From Fonsecaea monophora (lineage: Eukaryota > Ascomycota > Eurotiomycetes > Chaetothyriales > Herpotrichiellaceae), in assembly GCF_001642475.1 (NCBI RefSeq), contig NW_019173939.1:124001-188000 (forward strand): 64,000 nt of DNA, given 5' to 3'. A model generated the notes under the pieces. It was not told where the DNA came from, ran no database searches, and saw nothing but the letters and a program-made list of their open reading frames with translations. Positions 9,735 through 18,037 of the stretch are shown one piece after another. Both the position numbers and the translations under genes were made by a program. How positions within the stretch are numbered: the stretch's first letter is position 1; every line of letters starts with the position of its first letter.

Positions 9735-11054
9735 ATGGCTACATTCAAGATAATTATCATCGGCACCGGAATCGCCGGTCTTGCCACAGCCCTCAGCATT
9801 TCACAGAAGACAAAACATGAAATTCTGATTCTGGAAAGCAGCCCGATCCTGACTGAAGCTGGTGCTGGAATCCAATGCTCTCCTGCTGCAACTCGCATCC
9901 TCAGTGGCTGGGGTCTGCGGGATCAATTCGAGGCAATTGCCGTACTTCCGGACCTGATGGAGATCAGACGATACGAAGACAACGACCTCCTCGGTCTCTC
10001 TTTCATCAACATCAAGGACTACTCTGTCCTAATGAGGGGGTTTCCTCACTGGTTTGTTCATCGAGTCGACTACCAGAAAATCCTCGCCGACGCTGTGACA
10101 AAAAGAGGCGTCAAGATCGAGTTCGGGCAAAAAGTCGTGGCTGTTGACGTCGAAGAGGTCAAGGTAACGTTGGAGGACGGGAGATCGCTGGATGCCGATC
10201 TGATTATCGGCGCCGATGGAATACACTCGAGAACTCGACGCTCAATTCCTGGCTTGCAGGATATTGTCCCCCGACGAGTGGACCACTACTGTTATCGTGC
10301 TATTGTGCCCCGTGAGAAAATGCTGAAGAATCCGCTGACTGCTGCACTTCTCGAGAACGACAGTTTACAGGTTTGGGCTGGTGAATTCAAGCATTTGATA
10401 GGGTACCCATTCGCCAATGGCAGGTTTTACAACCTGGTTCTGACGGTTCCAGACGATGGCGAAGCTCCCCTGGGCCGGTACAATGAGCCAGGTGACGTCT
10501 CGGAGATGCAGCAGGTGTTCAAAGACTTCAACGACACGGTTCAGGCCGTACTGAATGCCGTGGATGATTGCGCCAAATGGGTTCTAGCCGAACTCCCACC
10601 ATTACCTTCCTGGTCGAGTCCAAACGGACGTGTTGTTCTTGTGGGAGATGCTTGCCATGCCATGGTGCCCCACGCCGCCTCTGGAGCAGTAGCATCGCTC
10701 GAGGACGCCGAAGTTCTTGGTCTTTGCGTGGCAACTTGCAGAAAAGTAGCAGATCTTCCCAGAGCCACCAAAGACTACCAGCACTTGCGCAAGCCTCGAG
10801 CTGAACGAATCCAGGAAATCTCGCGTCAGAATACCACAACTTTCAACTTGCCTGATGGGCCAAAGCAACAAGACAGAGATCGTATCTGGCGCGCGCAGAA
10901 AGCGGTGGCAGAGAAGCAGTTACAAGAGGGCTTCGAGGTGGCGGCCCTGGAAGAAGATAAGAATCAAGTGTTTCCGCATCCGGCCGTGGTCCAGTGGCTT
11001 GTCGGACACAATGTCATAGAAGAGACGAAACGCTACCTCGCGAGTCGAGGGTAG
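9735..11054 (+). CDS. FAD-dependent monooxygenase, salicylate-hydroxylase-like
   Basis: The first true in-frame ATG is at 9735, giving 439 residues (the frame stays open upstream but only from a TTG). The N-terminus has the Rossmann dinucleotide motif IIIIGTGIAGLATA (GxGxxG at 10-15) with the acidic end of beta-2 in ILILES. The mid-protein DG motif (IIGADGIHSRTRR) and the C-terminal GD motif (VVLVGDACHAMVPHAASG) complete the class A flavoprotein hydroxylase pattern. Such enzymes hydroxylate or decarboxylate aromatic acids using NAD(P)H and O2; the substrate here cannot be read from sequence. No membrane segment or signal peptide is evident, so it is probably cytosolic. It is intronless. Neighbouring genes for sugar or acid metabolism leave open a catabolic role. 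Confidence 0.88.
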   Translation: MATFKIIIIGTGIAGLATALSISQKTKHEILILESSPILTEAGAGIQCSPAATRILSGWGLRDQFEAIAVLPDLMEIRRYEDNDLLGLSFINIKDYSVLMRGFPHWFVHRVDYQKILADAVTKRGVKIEFGQKVVAVDVEEVKVTLEDGRSLDADLIIGADGIHSRTRRSIPGLQDIVPRRVDHYCYRAIVPREKMLKNPLTAALLENDSLQVWAGEFKHLIGYPFANGRFYNLVLTVPDDGEAPLGRYNEPGDVSEMQQVFKDFNDTVQAVLNAVDDCAKWVLAELPPLPSWSSPNGRVVLVGDACHAMVPHAASGAVASLEDAEVLGLCVATCRKVADLPRATKDYQHLRKPRAERIQEISRQNTTTFNLPDGPKQQDRDRIWRAQKAVAEKQLQEGFEVAALEEDKNQVFPHPAVVQWLVGHNVIEETKRYLASRG

Positions 11055-11528
11055 TTTCTGGGGTTGTTGTAAGGGAGAGTCAGAACATGTTGGTGCAGCC
11101 TCGCCGTATGATTTGGATTGTGTGACTCCGGCAAAGTCTCCGTTGTACTGCCTATTCGGGCAGGTGGCAGAACGTTGTCGCTACTCACAATACAAGGCGC
11201 CCTGTGATAACTTCTCTTCTATACCTTTCTCAACTTTTCCTTATTCTGCATTCTGTACAGCGTATCCAGATCCCATCGACATTGACCTTTTCTTTTTCTC
11301 CATGGGCAAGGAGTCATAGAAAGAATACTGTATATCCATCAGCAACCTACTCGTCTAGAAAAAAAACAATTCAGAAAAGCGCAGTTACCAATTTACCCAA
11401 GAGCCATCCATACTCACTACATATCACGAACTTGGTTCAGACTGAAATACAGCCTTCCTGCTTATTGTCAACACCCGTCGAGATTCACCCTCCAGTACCT
11501 AGGTACCCTACCTCGGTATCAAAGAAAG
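11055..11528. other. Intergenic region upstream of the AlaX gene
   Basis: About 470 bp holding the 3' end of the flavoprotein transcript and the promoter of the next gene. It is pyrimidine-rich near 11200-11300. No ORF is supportable. Confidence 0.4.
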
Positions 11529-12365
11529 ATGGCGACATCTCTGCCTCGGACAGTCCTTGCCTATCAGCGCAATGCCAAACTCTACACGCTCTCCACCCTC
11601 GTCACATCCGTCACACCTTTCCAGCAACTCGCCGAAGCCAGCCGGCAACTCTTCAAGACCGTCCCAGATGAGGATTCCCTCGTGGTGACGATGGCCGAGA
11701 CGATCTTCCATCCACAAGGAGGCGGCCAGCCCTCGGACATCGGGTCCATCACATCGTCCGCCGACGACGGCGCCGCCAGGTTCGACGTCTCTGCCGTGCG
11801 CTCGGACGTCGTCAACGACGGGGTGGTCCTCCACCTGGGCCGGTTTGCCGACCCGGCCAAAACGTTCGCCGCTGGCGCATCGGTCACGCAGGCCATCGAC
11901 GTGGAGAAACGGCTCCTCTATTCCCGTCTGCACACGGCGGGCCACGTGCTGGGCGCGGCGGTGCGGAACCTGCTCGAGAAGGAGGTGGCCAACTTTGACG
12001 AGCTCAAGGCCTCGCACTTCCCGGACTCTGCGGCCTGCGAATTCCAGGGCCTCATCGAGGGCAAGTGGAAGGAGCCCATCCAGAAGCGCGTCGACGACTA
12101 CGTCGCCCGAGCCATGCCCGTCGAGATCGAGTTCTGGGACCCCGACGACTTCCGGCGCGAAGGCCTCGAGAGGCTGATCCCAAACCCGGACGAAGGCGTC
12201 AAGCTCGCCCCGGGGGAAAAGTACAGGGTCGTCCGCATCGCCGGCGCCGATGTCTATCCCTGTGGTGGCACGCACGTCGACACGACCGATCTGTGTGGCA
12301 AGGTCGGCGTGAAGAAGATTAGTCGGAGCAAAGGCACCAGTCGTGTGAGTTATAATGTGAGTTGA
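11529..12365 (+). CDS. AlaX-type trans-editing protein (Ala-tRNA deacylase domain)
   Basis: A 278-residue intronless ORF from ATG 11529. It matches the editing half of alanyl-tRNA synthetase as a free-standing protein: an N-terminal beta-barrel-like part ending in FHPQGGGQPSD (60-70), then the zinc-binding core with HTAGH (135-139) and CGGTHVDTTDLCG (245-257). Likely metal ligands are H135, H139, C245 and H249. Proteins of this family hydrolyse mischarged Ser- or Gly-tRNA(Ala) and act in the cytosol, protecting translation fidelity. Length and domain order fit the AlaX-M/L group. It converges with the 6-phosphogluconate dehydrogenase gene, with about 330 bp between the stop codons. The coding region is noticeably GC-rich from about 11700 to 12300. 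Confidence 0.9.
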   Translation: MATSLPRTVLAYQRNAKLYTLSTLVTSVTPFQQLAEASRQLFKTVPDEDSLVVTMAETIFHPQGGGQPSDIGSITSSADDGAARFDVSAVRSDVVNDGVVLHLGRFADPAKTFAAGASVTQAIDVEKRLLYSRLHTAGHVLGAAVRNLLEKEVANFDELKASHFPDSAACEFQGLIEGKWKEPIQKRVDDYVARAMPVEIEFWDPDDFRREGLERLIPNPDEGVKLAPGEKYRVVRIAGADVYPCGGTHVDTTDLCGKVGVKKISRSKGTSRVSYNVS

Positions 12366-12697
12366 AAGCGGGTTATTTTCTCTCTTTTGGGGGGTTTTTG
12401 GTAGGTTAGAAAAAGGAGGGAGGGTTAGAGACTAGATATCTATTTTCACATTTGCCGGGGAAGAGGGTATGTTCATCTGGTAAATCTATACATAACCGTG
12501 TTTTAGGAGCGTTGATGCATGTATGGCTCATATGATTTTCTTCTTCTTTTTCCCGGAATTCCACTGGAGGGATATACGAGGAAACCAATGTACAAAAGAG
12601 ACAAGAGACAAGAGACAAGATCGATCTCCATAGATGAATAATCTATTTTTTTTTCTTCCTCTCTCGTCGACCAAAGAACCCACCCTTTTTTTTGGCT

Positions 12698-14427
12698 TTA
12701 TCTCGTTCCGTCTAATTTGTCGCCAAAGATCCCCCGCGGCGGCTTCCACTCGTAGTGGTGGGACCCCTTGAGCGGCCTGCCCGGTCCCTCGGACTTGAGG
12801 TCGAAGCTGTGCGCGCCAAAGTAATCGAGCTCGGCCTCCATAAACTGCGTGGGCAGCTCCGTCGAGCTCGAGTACTTGATGTATTCGAGCGTGGCGGAGA
12901 GGGCGGGGATGGAGGCGTCGGCGGCGAGGGATTTGAGGACCACGTTCTTGAGCGACGCGACACACGTGCCCAGTTCTGCCGCGACGGTGGCGTGCGCGAG
13001 GAGATCGTCCCCGTTGAGCGTCTCGGACTGTGACAGGACGCGGTCCAGCAGGTCCGAGATGTGGTCGCTCTGGATGATGCAGCCACCGCGCCAGATCTGC
13101 AGGATCGCCCGGTAATCCAGATTCCAGCCCTGCTCGCGGTCTTTGGCTTTGATGATGCTGAGCCCCTGGAGGAATGCACAGAGGAAGGCGGCGTACAGGG
13201 AGAGCTTCAAGTCCTCGATGAATGACGGCAAGGCTTTCTCGTGCGGCACCTCCAACTGGATGGTGGCCGGCTGCGAGGTGCCGCCGCCGAACGCGCGGTT
13301 TACCCGCTCCCGCTTGGCCGCGTCTGCTGAAGCGAGGCGGAACAGGTGTGCGCTGACGATGGTGGGCGAGGGGACGTGCAGACGGATCGTCTCCTCGCAA
13401 GTCCAGACGCCGGTGCCCTCAGAGTTGTCCACGTCTTGGACAACTTTGTCCAAAACATTGGCCAGCACGAAACTCCCTTCCTCGTCCCTGGTACGGTTGA
13501 TGTCCGCGCCGATGGCCACCAGGAAATTATCTCGGAGAGGCTCGCTCCCATTCCACGACTCGAACGTGTCGGCAATCTCTTCGTAAGACATCTTCAAGCA
13601 TCTATTCAAGATGAACCAGACCTCGGCGATGGCGGACATCATGCCTTGTTCGATGCCATTGTGCACCATCTTCACATAATGCCCGCTACCCGCTGGTCCT
13701 ATGCCGGTCGTGCACGGGCGACCTTGCTTGTCTTTCGCGGCGACTCGCTCCAAGAACGGGACGATCTTCTTCAAGGTCTCGGCATCGCCACCGGGAGACA
13801 TCGAAGGGCCGTGTCTGGCACTTTGGTATCCGCCGCTTACACCGCAGCCAATATAGTGAATGCCGTCATGATCAAGGGCTTTTTGTCGCCGCTCTGTGTT
13901 TCGCCAGTCCTCATTTGAGCAGTCGAGTATAATGTCACCAGCCTTTAGATATGGGCGCAGATTTTCAACGGTTTCGTCTCCAACAGAACCATGAGGTATG
14001 CTGAATACGAATAGTTTGGGTGAACCTGGCGAAGAGATGCTCTCACAGAGCTCTTTATAGTCTTTCTGGTGCACAATACGGTCACGGGCCTGGATGGCTT
14101 CAGCGTGCTCTTGGAGCTGCTTGACATTTTCCTCATCTGTTTAGGTATAGTGAGTATGAATGATCGTGGTCCGAGAAGTGAGCCATGAAACCAATATGGG
14201 AATCTCGTACTTGGATCGTAGTAGTGAACCTCGACTCCGTGTTCAGCATATAACAGAGACATCATGCCGCCCATACTTCCCACGCCAATCATGCCAAGCT
14301 ATATCGAGTCGGGTCAGTACGCGAACCTTTTGGTTGTTTAGGCTTCTGATGATCTTCTCGGCATGGCAGCATCAGCCCCATGCCCATTACTTACCTTCTC
14401 GAACTCTGGACGGTCCTGTTGACCCAT
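12698..14427 (-). CDS. 6-phosphogluconate dehydrogenase family protein (divergent, NAD-type signature)
   Basis: Three exons: 14395-14427, 14211-14298 and 12698-14136, with introns GTAAGT...ATATAG (96 nt) and GTACGA...AACAG (74 nt). They join in phase to give 519 residues. The N-terminal Rossmann motif is LGMIGVGSMGGMM (GxGxxG at 16-21), followed at the end of beta-2 by HYYDPNEE. Catalytic-region motifs are GVSGGYQSARHGPSMSPGG (about 139-157) and GPAGSGHYVKMVHNG (K196, N200). The C-terminal helical domain ends with LDYFGAHSFD, typical of 6PGDH. Canonical NADP enzymes have NRT after beta-2; an Asp here suggests NAD preference (inference). It is divergent from the usual pentose-phosphate enzyme and shares a 393-bp promoter interval with the isomerase gene at 14821. 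Confidence 0.88.
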
Positions 14428-14820
14428 CGTGTCCGTTTTGAATGTCTCTGACTGTTGATAGGAGTGTGTCCATGTACTGGCCTGAAGATAATGTCGGATA
14501 TGTAGGCGTGAAGTTTGAGTAGGCGGCTTTTCGTCATCGTTTCAGGAGCAATAGGTCATGCAGGAAAAGACATCCGGTAAGCTACTGTGAGAGACAAGTA
14601 TTTCCTCCATATCCGTTGACGTCATCTTCTATTTCCGAGCTCGGCCATGCATTGACAACTCCCAGGTAATACCTTCCTCGGATTTGGTATGAACTGCAAA
14701 ATTTGTATAGCAAGAGACAAAGAGCTACAGCCTTTTCCTGAGATCTATCCGTACACAAGGGGGAAGCACTTTTGAAAGCCAAGGAGAAACGTACCGTTCA
14801 CAAACCTTCTCTGCATCGTC
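14428..14820. promoter_or_regulatory. Shared divergent promoter of the 6PGDH-like and TIM-barrel genes
   Basis: The two start codons lie 393 bp apart and point away from each other. The interval has no ORF of note. Co-regulation is an inference from layout. Confidence 0.5.
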
Positions 14821-15927
14821 ATGGTGAGTTTCAATGGGAACGAGATCCCAGTCTGTTACGCCTCGTGCTCTATAGGACACGATGGTTCTAAGCATACGCT
14901 CGCGGCCAAGTTGCAGACTCTTGCCACTGCTGGATTCGATGCTATCGAGCTCTCAATGCCCGACATTCTCGCGTACGGGCGAGAGATCTCCCAGACCAAG
15001 GCAGATATTGATCCAGAGGATTACAAGACACTTCGATCAGTCGCAACAGAGATCGGGAAAATGTGCGAAAAAGAAGGCTTGAAAGTCTTGATGCTGCAGC
15101 CGTTTGCCAACTTTGAGGGCTGGCCTAAGGATAGCAAAGAAAGACGAGATGCTTTCGATAGAGCCAATGGGTGGATGAGCATAATGGAGGCAGTTGGAAC
15201 AGATATGCTTCAGGTGTGTAGGCTCGTTTCTCCCGTAGCTGTGGTTGAAACATAGCAATATTGACCACGAGAACAGATTGGATCATCTGATGCTGAGGGC
15301 ATCTCGCCTTGTTTTGACGACCTGGCGGCTGATCTGGCTGAGCTGGCAGACATCTTTGCGGAGAAAGGGCTTCGAATCGCATACGAAAACTGGTGTTGGG
15401 CCACTCACGCTACGACGTGGAAGGATGTCTGGGATATTGTGAACAAGGCTGACAGGCCTAATCTGGGGTTGTGCCTCGATACTTTCCAAAGCGCAGGGGG
15501 AGAATGGGGCAGCCCGACGACGAAATCTGGACGAATCGAAAATATCAGTACACAAGAATTGGACAAGAGATGGAAGAGCAGTTGCGAAGAGCTCTCAAAA
15601 ACAATTCCTCCGGAAAAGATATTCTTACTGCAGATCTCAGATGCATATAAAATGGAGCCACCGTTGGACGACAAGCCAGATGACAGCGGATTGAGGCCTC
15701 GAGGCCAGTGGAGCCACGACTATCGACCGCTTCCATACGACGGGGGGTACTTGCCCGTGGAAGATTTCACCCGGGCGGTGTTCAATACCGGCTTCAGAAG
15801 CTGGGTGTCAGTGGAAATATTTGATGGCAGGGGTCCACAAAAATATGGCGATGATATGGGCCCGTTTGCAAAGAAGGCCTTTGAGGCGGTGCATGCATTG
15901 CTGAAGCAGGTCGGAGACACTGCTTGA
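14821..15927 (+). CDS. Xylose-isomerase-like TIM-barrel enzyme (3-dehydroshikimate dehydratase-like)
   Basis: Two exons, 14821-15213 and 15277-15927, separated by a 63-nt intron (CAG|GTGTGT...GAACAG|ATT), give 347 residues. The start is ATG 14821. Family landmarks: VCYASCSIGHDG at the first strand, IAYENWCWATHATTWKD (Glu ligand), LGLCLDTFQSAGGEWGSP (Asp ligand), FLLQISDAYKME and WVSVEIFDGRG (Glu ligand), in the order expected for an AP-endonuclease-2/xylose-isomerase barrel. Fungal relatives are annotated as sugar phosphate isomerases or 3-dehydroshikimate dehydratases (quinate pathway, QutC/AsbF type). The sequence supports the barrel and metal site but not a choice of substrate. Its divergent partner is an oxidising sugar-acid enzyme, which points to a carbohydrate or hydroxy-acid pathway. 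Confidence 0.85.
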
Positions 15928-16303
15928 TTGTTTCTGTTGACTAGGGTCATGGTCATCAAAAGTACTGGACCGTGTTCAAAGGGGTGGATTGGAATGGCAT
16001 CCAACACAGGACGTCTGGCCTGGTTGATTGGAAGTACCATTTGCGTCATGAGCTATTCATGTCTCTCGTGTCCGCCAGGCCGCATATGGATATGCCAGAC
16101 CTCCAGACATTGTGTACCAGGCGAAAGTCAGGGAAATCCAAGCTTCATACGTAGCTTGCAGTGAACTAGCTCGGCCCAGTCGAAAACCTGCCTTGTGGAA
16201 CCATTCACGCTTCTTTTGCCTTGCTTTTTGCAGCTTGACGGTAATTTCCGTCTTGTGGAATGCAGAAATATTCCAGTCTGTACAACATCAAGTCGGCGTA
16301 TTT
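15928..16303. other. Intergenic, no gene seen
   Basis: This stretch holds the 3' end of the TIM-barrel gene. Small ORFs here have no recognisable content. Confidence 0.4.
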
Positions 16304-17044
16304 CTAGATTCTACCGATTACTCGTCGGGGTCGCTCGAACCATGCGCCGGCATAGAAGCAATAGCCGTCTGCATCTGAGAATAGACCCGCCGGATCGCCA
16401 GAGAGGAGTGATGTGCCATTGGACCTACTCGTAAGGCGTACTTGGGCAGAGGAGGTCCATAGTCTGAAGTGCCCGTACTCGTAAAGGAAGGTGGGTAGGG
16501 CAATCTGCATCCATGATGGGTTTTTTGGCCCTTCTCGAGTAGGACACACTCTCAGGACCTTGCCGGGGTAGACTGTACCGGGGATTCCGATTGGGAAGCG
16601 TGGTACAGACACTGAGGTCGTTCTTTGGGTCTTGATGTTGCTGTTGTCGAATTGCCAATCGCGTTCATGTCTCGGACTGATCCGGATGCAGTAATTGCTG
16701 ACCTCGAATCTCCCGGAAAGGGCGGCTTGTTGCACGAGGGCAACCGCAGGCATGTGTATCAATAAGTAGTCGGCCTTTATCACCTCCGTGCGGGGCAAAG
16801 AACATACGAGTATCTCCCAGTAGAGCAGAGAACTCGGATGAGGGGCCTGATAGGGATTGAGAAACGCGTTCAATAGGGCATCTGGACGCGTCGAGGGGTG
16901 AGGGATGTCACTGATGGGGGAGCGGGAGAACGTGGGCGGAAATTGAGGCTGAGGTCTGTTTTGTCTTGGCACTGCATCAGGGAGCCACTGTCGTCTGTAA
17001 TTTCCGACCCTTCGATCAAATTTCATCACCTCGGAACCTCCCAT
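16304..17044 (-). CDS. Hypothetical protein, orphan ORF of 246 residues
   Basis: An uninterrupted frame from ATG 17044 to TAG 16304, in a region with no gene on the other strand, so it is not a shadow. The product is basic and Pro/Ser/Arg-rich, with no signal peptide, membrane helix or known domain visible. Its middle part (GRFEVSNYCIRISPRHERDW and VYPGKVLRVCP) has more ordinary composition. It could be a young or lineage-specific gene, a decayed gene, or chance. No function can be proposed. Confidence 0.35.
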   Translation of the reverse strand: MGGSEVMKFDRRVGNYRRQWLPDAVPRQNRPQPQFPPTFSRSPISDIPHPSTRPDALLNAFLNPYQAPHPSSLLYWEILVCSLPRTEVIKADYLLIHMPAVALVQQAALSGRFEVSNYCIRISPRHERDWQFDNSNIKTQRTTSVSVPRFPIGIPGTVYPGKVLRVCPTREGPKNPSWMQIALPTFLYEYGHFRLWTSSAQVRLTSRSNGTSLLSGDPAGLFSDADGYCFYAGAWFERPRRVIGRI

Positions 17045-18014
17045 TCAGTCCTCTCCCTCCACCCAATGACGCCCTTATCGTCGCCGTGGTACCAAAGTAC
17101 GTCGTTTCAGCCTGCCGTCGCGTCATGCAGCCCCCAAACCCATCCCTCGGCCGGGTTCGCTACTTGTGTGTACATCGGTCTGTGCCTGACGCCACTCGCT
17201 TGGTGGCACAGCATCTTCCACGAACGACCGGGGTTAATCCCAGATACCTAGATACCCTTGTTAATACATCCTTGCTGTCTGCGAGGACGAGTCTGGGTGC
17301 ACCTCTCCTCCTGCATCATACGACAATCAGGATATGTCCCGATCAGGCAGTTAGTGATCTTCATTATCATCTACTACTTTTCTACCTCCTTCGGTACCTG
17401 CGTCGGGTACTGAGGCCACCGATCCCTGGTAAACTTTGAATAGGACGGGAGATCGTCATTGCTCAGAAGATCGTCTGCAAGGGGCGTTGGAAACAAAACA
17501 TTCTTGGCTCTTTCCGGCTCGACTGCGAATGTCTGCCTTAGACCTTGCGCCTGGCACCTTTTGCGAGTATCCAATCCAAGCCCTGTATCTGGGTGTGAAG
17601 CTTCAACGGTGGCTTTTTTGGTGGCTTTCGATGACCCATGTCCAAGGAGAATGCCTCCCCGACAGACTTTGTGCGCGTCTCCACCTACCCTACCACTGCG
17701 CAACCCAACACTGGTTGCAAGGTTCGACGATAATAAGGTAATATGCTACGGATGCACCTTGTAAGAAACGAAAGCGACATACACAGTAAGACTAAGTTAT
17801 ACCAGCGGTAAGTCGGCGCCGATGTGAGGCCTGAAGGACGTCGCGATCCATCCCCTGGCACGCAGCCACATCTGGTCAGGTACACCACTTTATAGTCGTC
17901 TATCCCTTCCCTTGATCCCCTTCCTCAGCTATTTGCCCAGATTTTGTGACGACTAGGTCTTACATCCTCATCATCGCCCGAACGCTCTTTTTGTCATGAA
18001 ATGCACCGTCCGTC
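17045..18014. promoter_or_regulatory. Promoter and leader region of the DHA2 transporter gene
   Basis: About 970 bp without a supportable gene. Overlapping frames occur on both strands at 17436-17764, all without domain content. Two short upstream frames sit at the very end (see the uORF entry). Confidence 0.4.
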
Positions 18015-18037
18015 ATGACTCCCAGGAAATTCAGTAG
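17996..18037 (+). promoter_or_regulatory. Two uORFs overlapping the start of the DHA2 transporter
   Basis: ATG 17996 opens a 13-codon frame that overlaps the main start and stops at TAG 18035-18037. ATG 18001 opens a 5-codon frame (MHRPS) whose TGA overlaps the main ATG as ATGA at 18015-18018. Both would limit initiation at 18015 or set up termination-reinitiation if the leader includes them. Confidence 0.5.

Noticed and set aside
12528..13400. 290-codon minus-strand frame overlapping the 6PGDH gene
   Set aside because: It is a GC-rich shadow of the dehydrogenase exon, with Arg/Pro/Ala composition.
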